64,000 bases of DNA, from assembly GCF_013778505.1 (NCBI RefSeq), contig NZ_JAAOWU010000012.1, forward strand, positions 1 through 64,000, read 5' to 3'. The DNA comes from Pseudomonas sivasensis. GTDB taxonomy: Bacteria; Pseudomonadota; Gammaproteobacteria; Pseudomonadales; Pseudomonadaceae. The notes under the pieces were generated by a model. That model saw nothing but the letters and a program-made list of their open reading frames with translations. It made no database searches and was not told the DNA's origin. The translations under genes were made by a program, and so were the position numbers. Of this stretch, positions 44,384 through 52,675 are shown piece by piece; position 1 is the stretch's first letter; each line of letters begins with the position of its first letter.

Positions 44384-45640
44384 ATGAACAAAAAACCTGA
44401 CAGCGCAGGGCTTGATAATGCGGGCGCCGGGACACGGGCGGTCTGGGGTGGAGAGCAAGTCAGGCATCCCTATAACGCCACGCAGACGCCTATTGTGCTC
44501 AGTGCGGCGTATGGTTACGACGATATCGACGTCTGGTACGACGTCGCTATGGGTAAAGCCCCGGGCTTTATCTATAGCCGCATGAGCAACCCGACGGTCG
44601 AGACCCTCGAAGCCAAGATTGGTGAGTTGGAGAAAGCCGAATCCGCAGTTGCATTCAGCAGTGGCATGGCGGCTATCAGCAGTGTGCTTTATACCTTCCT
44701 GGCCCAGGGTGACCGCGTGGTGTCGACCAAGGACAGTTACGGCGGCACCAACAAGATTTTCGAGGAGTTCCTGCCGCGCACGGGGGTGGAGGTGACCTTG
44801 TGCGAGACGTTCGATCACGAGGCGATCGAACGGGAAATCGCCAGGGGCTGTCAGGTGGTGTACCTGGAAACGCCGACCAATCCGACACTGAAGATCCTTG
44901 ATATCCAACGCCTGGTTGCGGCGGCCAAACGCGTGGGCGCGCTAGTGGTAGCCGACAACACGTTTGCCACACCACTCAATCAGAACCCCTTGGCCCTGGG
45001 GGTCGATGTGGTCATTCACAGCGCGACCAAATTCCTCAGTGGTCATGGTGACGTATTGGGCGGCCTGGTCTGCGGCAGTGAAGCCCTGATGGCCAAGGTT
45101 CGGCATTACCGTGAAATCAACGGTGCCACCCTTGATCCATTCTCGGCTTACATGATCATTCGCGGTATGAAAACCCTGGTGCTGCGTATGCGTCAGCAGC
45201 AACACAGCGCCCGTGCCCTGGCAGAATTTCTCTGCACAGAGCCGCTGGTGGCTTCGGTCAATTATCCCGGCCTGGCCGACCACCCGAACCACGCGGTGGC
45301 GTGTGCGCAGATGGGCGGTTTTGGCGCCATTGTCAGCTTCGTACTTGTTGGCGGCATGGACTCGGTCAAGCTGCTGCTGCCACGCCTGCGATTTGCACAC
45401 TGTGCGGGCAATCTCGGTGCGGTGGAAACCATTTACGGCCCTGCGCGCACTACCAGTCATGTGGAAAACACGCTGGAGGAGCGCCAGGCGCTGGGCATTT
45501 CGGAAGGATTAGTGCGGGTTTCGGTGGGTATCGAAGACACCGACGATCTGCTCGACGATTTAAAGCAGGCGTTCGCATTTGTCAGGGGTTTGCGCGATGA
45601 AAAAAGTCAGCAGCCCGCCTTCAGCGAGGGGGTGAACTGA
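44384..45640 (+). CDS. Cystathionine gamma-synthase/gamma-lyase family PLP enzyme
   Basis: 418 residues of the Cys/Met-metabolism PLP family. The PLP lysine is in HSATKFLSGHGDVLGG (about 210), with YSRMSNPTVETLE and FSSGMAAISSV conserved. It could perform gamma-synthesis or gamma-elimination on homoserine esters, methionine or cystathionine; sequence alone does not decide. ATG 44384 has only a weak ribosome site. First gene of a homoserine/threonine-type cluster. Confidence 0.85.
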   Translation: MNKKPDSAGLDNAGAGTRAVWGGEQVRHPYNATQTPIVLSAAYGYDDIDVWYDVAMGKAPGFIYSRMSNPTVETLEAKIGELEKAESAVAFSSGMAAISSVLYTFLAQGDRVVSTKDSYGGTNKIFEEFLPRTGVEVTLCETFDHEAIEREIARGCQVVYLETPTNPTLKILDIQRLVAAAKRVGALVVADNTFATPLNQNPLALGVDVVIHSATKFLSGHGDVLGGLVCGSEALMAKVRHYREINGATLDPFSAYMIIRGMKTLVLRMRQQQHSARALAEFLCTEPLVASVNYPGLADHPNHAVACAQMGGFGAIVSFVLVGGMDSVKLLLPRLRFAHCAGNLGAVETIYGPARTTSHVENTLEERQALGISEGLVRVSVGIEDTDDLLDDLKQAFAFVRGLRDEKSQQPAFSEGVN

Positions 45641-45649
45641 CCTTTCAAA

Positions 45650-45674
45650 CCTCACGACAGGGCCGTCTGTGAGG
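45650..45674 (+). terminator. Hairpin after the gamma-synthase gene
   Basis: CCTCAC-GAC ... GTC-T-GTGAGG forms a stem between the PLP enzyme and the permease, followed by CGTTTC. Possible weak terminator or attenuator; the T-run is poor. Confidence 0.35.
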
Positions 45675-45751
45675 CGTTTCATGAAGAGGAATAATAATAA
45701 AACTGTGTGGCGACGCTTCTATCTGCCCTCACTACTTTCATGAGAACAACC

Positions 45752-47176
45752 ATGTCCATAACAGAAGAAAAAACCAACACGCGTGCCGGCTTCAAACAGG
45801 AAATGCAGACGCGCCACATTGTCATGCTGGCCTTGGGTGGCGTGATTGGCACCGGACTCTTTCTAACCTCCGGCTATACCGTTAACCAGGCAGGCCCGCT
45901 GGGTGCGGTGATCGCCTACATCATCGGCGCACTCATGGTGTACATGGTGATGATGTGCCTCGGCGAACTGGCAGTGCAGATGCCGGAAACCGGCTCGTTC
46001 AGCACGTACGCGACCCGTTTTCTCGGCCCAGGCACCGGCTACACCGTGGCCTGGCTGTATTGGCTGACGTGGACGGTGGCCATTGGTTCGGAGTTCACCG
46101 CCGCCGGCATCCTGATGACGCGCTGGTTTCCTGACACGCCCGTGTGGATCTGGAGTGCATTGTTTGCCGGGGCGGTATTTTTTACCAACGTGGTCTCGGT
46201 CCGTTTGTTCGCCGAGACTGAGTTCTGGCTGTCCCTGATCAAAGTGGTGACGGTCGTGGTGTTCCTGATCATCGGCGGCGGCGCTATTCTCGGCCTGCTC
46301 AATATCGATCAGGCCCACAGTATCGGCCTCGGTAACTTCACACGCGAAGGCTTGTTCCCCACCGGTTTCATGTCGATTGCCATGACCTTGCTGGCGGTGT
46401 CGTTCGCGTTTTCAGGCACCGAACTGATCGGTATCGCCGCCGGTGAAACCAAGGACCCGCAACGCAATGTGCCACGGGCCATCCGCACCACTGTGCTGCG
46501 CTTGGCTATCTTCTTCGTCGGGACCATTTTCGTGCTGGCGACGTTGCTGCCGCGTGAGCAGGCCGGTCTGGTCGAAAGCCCCTTCGTCACCGTGTTCACC
46601 TACATCGGTATCCCCTACTCCGCCGACATCATGAACTTCGTGATCATCACCGCGCTGTTGTCGGCCGCCAACTCCGGGCTGTACGCCGCCTCACGGATGC
46701 TCTGGACCCTGAGCGACCAAGGGCACCTGCCCAAGCAGTTCTCCCACTTGACCCGCATGGGCACCCCATTGAACGCCATCGTACTGAGCATGGTCGGTGG
46801 CGGCGCATCCCTGCTCAGCAGCGTGTTTGCCGCCGACACGGTGTACCTGGCGCTGGTGTCGATTTCCGGGTTGGCGGTGGTGGTGGTGTGGATGAGCATC
46901 GCCGCGAGTCAAATTGCATTCCGCCGTCACTTCGTGGCCAATGGCGGCGACGTGCGCGACCTCAAATTCAGGGTCCGGGGTTACCCGTGGGTGCCTTTGG
47001 GCGCACTGGTGTGCTGCAGCCTTGCTTGTGTGGGGATCGCGTTCGACCCGGAACAGCGCGTCGCGTTGTACTTCGGTTTGCCCTTCATCGCCTGGTGCTA
47101 CTTCGTGTATTACATTACCCGTAACAGCCGCGAACGACGCTTGTCGCTCGCCACCACGGTTCAGCCGTCCCCCTAG
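45752..47176 (+). CDS. Amino-acid permease (AAT/APC family, GabP/ProY-like)
   Basis: 474 residues, about 12 transmembrane helices. MLALGGVIGTGLFLTSGYTV is the first-helix motif, FSGTELIGIAAGETKDPQRN the mid motif. Imports an amino acid; by context homoserine, threonine, methionine or a related compound is likely (inference). ATG 45752 (MSITEEK) chosen; an in-frame ATG at 45740 is also possible. Confidence 0.87.
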   Translation: MSITEEKTNTRAGFKQEMQTRHIVMLALGGVIGTGLFLTSGYTVNQAGPLGAVIAYIIGALMVYMVMMCLGELAVQMPETGSFSTYATRFLGPGTGYTVAWLYWLTWTVAIGSEFTAAGILMTRWFPDTPVWIWSALFAGAVFFTNVVSVRLFAETEFWLSLIKVVTVVVFLIIGGGAILGLLNIDQAHSIGLGNFTREGLFPTGFMSIAMTLLAVSFAFSGTELIGIAAGETKDPQRNVPRAIRTTVLRLAIFFVGTIFVLATLLPREQAGLVESPFVTVFTYIGIPYSADIMNFVIITALLSAANSGLYAASRMLWTLSDQGHLPKQFSHLTRMGTPLNAIVLSMVGGGASLLSSVFAADTVYLALVSISGLAVVVVWMSIAASQIAFRRHFVANGGDVRDLKFRVRGYPWVPLGALVCCSLACVGIAFDPEQRVALYFGLPFIAWCYFVYYITRNSRERRLSLATTVQPSP

Positions 47177-47223
47177 ACGGTGTGGGCAAGCGTGCTGAGT
47201 ACCGCGTCAATAAGGTCCAGACC

Positions 47224-48114
47224 ATGAAGCAAAAGCCGCTCCCTCCGTTGAACTGGCTGCGCGCGTTCGAGGTGTCCGCCCGAAGCCTGAACTTTACTCA
47301 CGCCGCCGACGAACTGTGCCTGACCCAGGGCGCGGTCAGCCAGCAGATCCGCCAACTGGAAAGTCATCTGGGCGTGGCGCTGTTCAAGCGCCTGCCCCGT
47401 GGACTGGGGCTGACCGAAGAAGGCCAGGCCTATCTGCCGGTGGTGCAGGATGCAATTACACGGCTGGCGGTGGGCACCAACGAGATTTTTGGCCAGCACA
47501 AACGGCGGCCGATCAAGGTGCGCGGCAGCCTGGCGTTTTTCGTCCACTGGCTGGCGCCCAAGCTGGTGGACTTTCGTCAGGCTCACCCCCACGTCGATAT
47601 CCGCTACATCAGCAATATCTGGATCAAGGAACTGGATGGCGAAGACGATATGGAAATTCGCTGGGGCCATGGTCAATGGCCTGGCCTCGTGTCCCAGCGG
47701 CTGACCTGGGACACCTTGTTCCCGGTCTGCTCACCCGCCCTGATGGCACGATCACCGCTGACGGTGGCGAGCGACGTTGCGCGGCATACGTTGTTGCATG
47801 TGCTGGGTTACGAAGAGGGTTGGGGATACTGGCTGAAGATGGTCGGCGCGGACGACGTCGATTCGTCCCGTGGCATGCAGTTCGACACATTGATCTCGAC
47901 GTTGCGCATGGCCGAACTCGGGCAAGGGATTGCGCTGGCGCGCTCCTCAATGGTTGACGAGATGCTCCAGGACGGGCGTTTGATCGAGCCCTTCGACCAG
48001 CGCATCGAAGCCAGCGAGTCGTTCTACCTGGTACGCGGCTCCGGGGCAGACCAGCACCCCGACGCCATGATGTTTTCTACCTGGCTGGTCGAGCAGGCCC
48101 ATCGCTACAAATAA
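47224..48114 (+). CDS. LysR-family regulator (GcvA type)
   Basis: 296 residues. Winged helix PLPPLNWLRAFEVSARSLNF and HAADELCLTQGAVSQQIRQL, then a GcvA-like effector domain. ATG 47224 with AAGG upstream. It lies 47 bases after the permease and 18 before the threonine synthase-like gene, so it probably controls the cluster. Confidence 0.88.
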   Translation: MKQKPLPPLNWLRAFEVSARSLNFTHAADELCLTQGAVSQQIRQLESHLGVALFKRLPRGLGLTEEGQAYLPVVQDAITRLAVGTNEIFGQHKRRPIKVRGSLAFFVHWLAPKLVDFRQAHPHVDIRYISNIWIKELDGEDDMEIRWGHGQWPGLVSQRLTWDTLFPVCSPALMARSPLTVASDVARHTLLHVLGYEEGWGYWLKMVGADDVDSSRGMQFDTLISTLRMAELGQGIALARSSMVDEMLQDGRLIEPFDQRIEASESFYLVRGSGADQHPDAMMFSTWLVEQAHRYK

Positions 48115-48131
48115 ATGGCCGGAGCCAAACC

Positions 48132-49511
48132 ATGCACTACATAAGCACTCGAAGTTCGACCGTGCAGGCCGACTTTGAAAAGGTCGTGTTGTCCGGCCTG
48201 GCCGACGACGGCGGACTGTTCGTACCCACCGAACTGCCGCTGTTCGAGCCCCAGGATATCGCCAACTGGTCAACCTTGCCCTACGACGAACTGGCGTATC
48301 GGATCATACGTCCGTTTGTTGGCGGGACCATCCCCGAAGCGGACCTCAAGCGCCTGCTCAAAGAAGCCAGCAGTCAGTTCAAGCACCGTGCGGTGGCGCC
48401 GCTGCATCAGGTCGATCGCAACGAATGGGTGCTTGAGCTGTTCCACGGCCCGACCCGCTCCTCGAAGGATTTCGCCGCGCAGTTGCAGGCGCAACTGGTG
48501 CAGTACTTTCTGCATAAGCACCCGCGACGCGCAGTGGTGCTCGGCGCCACCAACGGAGACACCGGACTCGCGGCGATCGAGGCGTTCAAACACAGTAACG
48601 ACACCCACGTGGTGCTGCTATACCCGGAGTCCGCGGTCGCGCAGCATCAACTGCACGAGTTGCAGGGGGTTGCGCATCCCAATGTGCATACGTTCGCAGT
48701 CGCCGGTAGCTTTGACGACTGCCAGCAGCTCGCGAACCACTTGTTCAGGCATTGGCCCAACCCGCGCCATGAGGCGATCAGCTTCAATTCCAGCAACTGG
48801 GTCAACGTGCTGGCGCAGCTCGTGTTTTATTTCTACGCCGTGCTGCAATTGGGCGCAGGTCAACGATCTGTCGGCTTCAGCGTGCCGGCGGCGAGTTTCG
48901 CCGAAGTCTACGCAGGCTACATCGCGCAAAAAATGGGCCTGCCGATTACCCAAATCATCGTCGCGACCAACAAAAATGACGCCCTGCATCAGTTGTTCCT
49001 CAAGAACCATTACAGCCGCCAGCGCGCTGACAAGACCCTGTCACCGGCCATGGACTTGTCGATTTTCTCCAACCTGGAGCGTTTTCTCTGGGAGTTGTAT
49101 GGACACGACGCTGCGGCAGTCAGTGCGCTGATGGCTGAATTCGAAGCCAGCGGCGAGATGACCATCGCCAACGACTGCTGGTTGCAGGCCCGGATGATCA
49201 TCGACTCTTATGCGGTCAGCGATGAAGAAACCCTGGCCGAAATCGCCTCGCTCTACCGTGACACGGGCTACCTGATTGACCCCCACACGGCCACCGGAGT
49301 ACTGGCCGCAAGGCTTTATCGGCGCAGCCTGGTCGCGCCAATGGTCACCCTCGGGGAAACTTCACCGGCCAAATCCGCTGCGCTGCTCAACGAACTGGGC
49401 ATCAATGTGCCGGGGCAACACGGCCAGGCGACAGCGCACTTACACGCGCAGCGTTACCGGATAACGCCCGACGACGCCGGCCTCCTTTATCAACTGCTCG
49501 ATACGCTGTGA
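48132..49511 (+). CDS. Threonine synthase-like PLP protein with altered active-site loop
   Basis: 459 residues, ThrC family (fold type II). The PLP lysine is kept in LELFHGPTRSSKDFAAQ (Lys112), and GATNGDTGLAAIEA and FNSSNWVNVLAQLVFYFYA are conserved. Two usual motifs are changed: the GR(V/M)SPVQ-type substrate loop reads PESAVAQHQ (165-173), and the phosphate-binding loop VP-x-GNFGD reads VPAASFAE (251-258). This suggests a different substrate, for example unphosphorylated or another phosphate ester, or loss of activity. GGAG precedes the ATG. Confidence 0.85.
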   Translation: MHYISTRSSTVQADFEKVVLSGLADDGGLFVPTELPLFEPQDIANWSTLPYDELAYRIIRPFVGGTIPEADLKRLLKEASSQFKHRAVAPLHQVDRNEWVLELFHGPTRSSKDFAAQLQAQLVQYFLHKHPRRAVVLGATNGDTGLAAIEAFKHSNDTHVVLLYPESAVAQHQLHELQGVAHPNVHTFAVAGSFDDCQQLANHLFRHWPNPRHEAISFNSSNWVNVLAQLVFYFYAVLQLGAGQRSVGFSVPAASFAEVYAGYIAQKMGLPITQIIVATNKNDALHQLFLKNHYSRQRADKTLSPAMDLSIFSNLERFLWELYGHDAAAVSALMAEFEASGEMTIANDCWLQARMIIDSYAVSDEETLAEIASLYRDTGYLIDPHTATGVLAARLYRRSLVAPMVTLGETSPAKSAALLNELGINVPGQHGQATAHLHAQRYRITPDDAGLLYQLLDTL

Positions 49512-49533
49512 ACGACGGGAGGCAGGGGGCCAC

Positions 49534-49971
49534 ATGAAGCGCATTCTGGATCCGCTCGATGAGCGCATCATCGCCGAGTTGCGGCTCAATGCCCGGGCCG
49601 CTCACGCTGAGCTGGCGGCCAAGGTCAACCTGTCCCGCAACGCCGTGCGCCAACGGATCGAACGGCTGGAGCGTGACGGTGCAATTCTGGGCTATACGGT
49701 ACTGACCGGCGACGGGCGCCAAGCCTCATCCCAGATCAACGCAGTGATTTTCGTCTATCGCTATGACCGCATGCGCGGCGAGGATGTCTTGCAGGCCCTG
49801 CGGGCAATTCCTGAAGTGATCCAGTGCGACGTCATGAGCGGCGAATTCGACCTGATGCTGCGCGTCGGCGCATCAAGCCCGCAGCGGGTGCATCAGGTCT
49901 GGACTCAAATCTCGGCCCTGGCGGGGGTGGAAAATACCGTGACGTCATTCGTTCTATCGTCCGTTGTCTAA
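49534..49971 (+). CDS. Lrp/AsnC-family regulator
   Basis: 145 residues: winged helix (LDERIIAELRLNARAAHAEL to LSRNAVRQRIERLERDGAIL) and RAM domain (CDVMSGEFDLMLRVGASSPQ). Lrp-type regulators sense amino acids; it lies 22 bases after the threonine synthase-like gene. A strong terminator follows. Confidence 0.88.
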   Translation: MKRILDPLDERIIAELRLNARAAHAELAAKVNLSRNAVRQRIERLERDGAILGYTVLTGDGRQASSQINAVIFVYRYDRMRGEDVLQALRAIPEVIQCDVMSGEFDLMLRVGASSPQRVHQVWTQISALAGVENTVTSFVLSSVV

Positions 49972-49992
49972 ACCGGTTTCGCGGTAAAAAAA

Positions 49993-50018
49993 AAGCCAAC
50001 GATCGTTGGCTTTTTTTG
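49993..50018 (+). terminator. Strong rho-independent terminator
   Basis: The 16-base perfect palindrome GCCAACGATCGTTGGC is flanked by A and T runs (TTTTTTT), so it works on either strand. It separates the lrp-type gene from homoserine dehydrogenase, which therefore needs its own promoter in 50020-50148. Confidence 0.9.
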
Positions 50019-50148
50019 TTCCCCACGCAGCACCTACCCCTTGGTCAAAACGCCCATGAAATAGAGCAAATTGGCATATTTCACTGCCATGGTCGCGCCC
50101 CTAATCTTATGCCAGACCACTCATCACACAGATCAAGGGCATAAAAAA

Positions 50149-51198
50149 ATGACTGAATATAAAATTGCGCTGGTGGGCTTCGGTGGCGTCAACCGAGCGT
50201 TGGCCCAGTTGATTGCCGAACGCAACGAATACTGGAAAAACGCACTGGGTTTTACCCTGAAAATCGTCGGTGTCACCGACCTCTTCCTCGGCTCACTGAT
50301 CAACCGCCAAGGGCTGGATGCCGCCTCACTGGCCGCGCTGCCGGTGACCAAGGGCGCCCTGGCAAACCTACCGGGGGGCGACGCGGTCGCGCGCACTGAA
50401 GCCGTGATCAAAGACTCCGGCGCAGACATCATTGCCGAAGCGACCTTCACCAACCCGGTGGACGGCGAACCTGCGACCACGTTCTGTCGCTGGGCCCTGG
50501 AAAACGGCCAGCACGTGGTCACCACCAACAAAGGACCGATTGCCTTGCACGGTGCGGCGCTGAAGGCCCTGGCTCAGCGCAACCACGTGGCGTTTGAATA
50601 CGAAGGCTCGGTGATGAGTGGCACGCCTGTGATCCGCCTGGCCAGGCAATTGCTGGCCGGCAGCAGCATCAACAGCTTCGAAGGCATTCTCAACGGCACC
50701 TCCAATTTCGTCCTGACCCGCATGGAAAATGGCCTGGGCTTTACCGAAGCAGTCGAGCAGGCGCAGGCCCTGGGGTACGCCGAAGCCGACCCGACGGCGG
50801 ATGTCGAAGGCCATGATGTACGTCTCAAGGTGGTGATCCTGGCCAACGAGCTGCTGGATGCATCACTCACCGTCAGCGATGTGCGCTGCAACGGTATCAG
50901 CGCCCTCACCCTTGAGGACATCGATCAGGCCCGCCAGAACAATGCACGCTGGAAACTCATTGGCGCCGCCACACGGCATGCCGATGGCTCGGTCAGTGCC
51001 AGCGTCGAACCGCGCCTGTTGGGCAACGATCATCCGCTCTCCAGCATCGGCGGCGCCACGAATGCAGTGTCGTTCAGCAGCGACCTGATTGGCACGGTGA
51101 CGGTTTCGGGACCGGGTGCCGGTCGTACAGAAACAGCCTTTGCGCTGCTGTCGGACATCATCAGCCTTCATCAATCCGCTGCACAGGGTCGGGAGTAA
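50149..51198 (+). CDS. Homoserine dehydrogenase (short form, no ACT domain)
   Basis: 349 residues. NAD(P) motif ALVGFGGVNRALAQL, TTNKGP (substrate lysine), NGTSNFVL, and ADPTADVEGHDVRLKVVILA with the catalytic lysine. Interconverts aspartate semialdehyde and homoserine. The C-terminal ACT domain of the housekeeping Hom is missing, so it is not expected to be inhibited by threonine. ATG 50149 with AAGGG upstream. Four bases before the aldehyde dehydrogenase start. Confidence 0.88.
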   Translation: MTEYKIALVGFGGVNRALAQLIAERNEYWKNALGFTLKIVGVTDLFLGSLINRQGLDAASLAALPVTKGALANLPGGDAVARTEAVIKDSGADIIAEATFTNPVDGEPATTFCRWALENGQHVVTTNKGPIALHGAALKALAQRNHVAFEYEGSVMSGTPVIRLARQLLAGSSINSFEGILNGTSNFVLTRMENGLGFTEAVEQAQALGYAEADPTADVEGHDVRLKVVILANELLDASLTVSDVRCNGISALTLEDIDQARQNNARWKLIGAATRHADGSVSASVEPRLLGNDHPLSSIGGATNAVSFSSDLIGTVTVSGPGAGRTETAFALLSDIISLHQSAAQGRE

Positions 51199-51202
51199 GC
51201 CA

Positions 51203-52615
51203 ATGAACGTATCGAATTTGGCCCGTACGGTTGGGGCAGCACAAATACAGGTGTTCAATCCCTTTGACGGTGCGCTTGTCGGCACCGTAGCCGACGTGTG
51301 TGCGTCCCAGGTTCCGCACTTGCTGGAACAGGGGCGCCAGGGCGTTCGGGCCAGTGCGGGCTTGCCGCGTTATCGCAGGGCACAGATTCTCGAACAGACG
51401 GCCTTGAACATCGAACGCGATGCATCGGCATTTGCCCGACTGATCGTCGACGAAGCCGGCAAGACCCTCAAGCAGGCGCAAAAAGAGGTCAAGCGCTGCG
51501 TCAACACCCTCAAGCTGTCAGCCGAAGAAGCCCGGCGCAATGCCGGCGAGGTGATCCCTTTTGATGCCTATGAAGGTTCAGAATCTCGCCAGGGTTGGTT
51601 CTCCCGCGAGCCCCTTGGCTTGATCGTCGCCATCACGCCATACAACGATCCCTTGAACCTGGTGGCGCACAAGCTCGGCCCAGCCATCGCCGGCGGCAAC
51701 GCGGTGATTCTCAAACCGTCGCAATTGGCGCCGTTGTCAGCCATGAAACTGGTGGCGTACCTGATCGACGCTGGCTTGCCCGAATCGGTGGTCACGGTTG
51801 CCACCGGTGGTGCCGAACTGGGCAAAGCCCTGGTCGCGGCGCGTGACGTGCGCATGATTTCCTTCACCGGAGGCTTTGTCACCGGTGAGCAGATCTCCCG
51901 CACCGCAGGCTTGAAGAAACTGGCAATGGACTTGGGCGGCAATGCGCCCGTAATCGTCATGGACGACTGCGACCTTGAGGCCGCAGTGGCGTGTTGCGTG
52001 TCCGGCGCCTTCTGGGCGGCAGGACAAAATTGCATCGGCACTCAGCGACTGCTGGTTCATGGGTCCGTTTATGCCGCGTTCCGCGAACGTTTTGTCAGCC
52101 AGGCCCAAGCCCTGTTGGTCGGCGACCCGTTGCTTGCCAGCACCGATATCGGCCCGATGATTACCCGACAAGCGGCGCAGAATGCCGAGCGCGTGGTAGC
52201 CGACGCGTTGGCCCAAGGCGCAACCTTGCTGTGCGGGCACACACGACAGGATTCGTGTTACGCCGCCACCGTATTGGAAAACGTCGATCACGCCAGCGCA
52301 CTCTGGCGCAACGAAGTCTTTGCGCCCGTGGTGGTATTGCAACGGGTTGAGTCCTTCGATGAGGCCATCGCGCTGGCCAACGAGCCTGACTACAGCCTGC
52401 ACGCCGGTATCTTTACGAGCGACCTGGCGACGGCCTTGAGCGCCGCCCGCAGGATTGAGGCGGGAGGTGTGATGATCAACGACTCGTCCGACTATCGCTT
52501 TGATGCAATGCCCTTTGGCGGTTCCAAATACGGCAGCCTCGGCCGTGAGGGCGTGCGTTTCGCCTACGAGGAGATGACCCAACCCAAGGTGGTGTGCCTG
52601 AATATCCGGGCTTGA
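51203..52615 (+). CDS. Aldehyde dehydrogenase family protein, Asp at the usual Glu position
   Basis: 470 residues. The catalytic cysteine is in AGQNCIGTQRL (about 288), and ITPYNDPLNLVAHKLGPAIA and ISFTGGFVTGEQI form the NAD site. The general-base motif reads MDLGGNAP, not the usual xELGGxxP (compare MELGGKSP in HpaE, in this window). It directly follows homoserine dehydrogenase, which fits oxidation of aspartate semialdehyde or a related aldehyde (inference). ATG 51203 with GGAG. Confidence 0.85.
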   Translation: MNVSNLARTVGAAQIQVFNPFDGALVGTVADVCASQVPHLLEQGRQGVRASAGLPRYRRAQILEQTALNIERDASAFARLIVDEAGKTLKQAQKEVKRCVNTLKLSAEEARRNAGEVIPFDAYEGSESRQGWFSREPLGLIVAITPYNDPLNLVAHKLGPAIAGGNAVILKPSQLAPLSAMKLVAYLIDAGLPESVVTVATGGAELGKALVAARDVRMISFTGGFVTGEQISRTAGLKKLAMDLGGNAPVIVMDDCDLEAAVACCVSGAFWAAGQNCIGTQRLLVHGSVYAAFRERFVSQAQALLVGDPLLASTDIGPMITRQAAQNAERVVADALAQGATLLCGHTRQDSCYAATVLENVDHASALWRNEVFAPVVVLQRVESFDEAIALANEPDYSLHAGIFTSDLATALSAARRIEAGGVMINDSSDYRFDAMPFGGSKYGSLGREGVRFAYEEMTQPKVVCLNIRA

Positions 52616-52636
52616 TCGATCCAAGGTAGTCAGCAG

Positions 52637-52655
52637 TGGGAGCGGCTGCCTCCCA
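52637..52655. terminator. Hairpin between convergent genes
   Basis: TGGGAG-CGGCTGC-CTCCCA lies between the convergent aldehyde dehydrogenase and amidase genes. Like 20115-20142 it has the GGGAG/CTCCC type of REP-like hairpin; no T-run. Confidence 0.45.
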
Positions 52656-52675
52656 TTGCCAGCCGTCCCAGGCAC

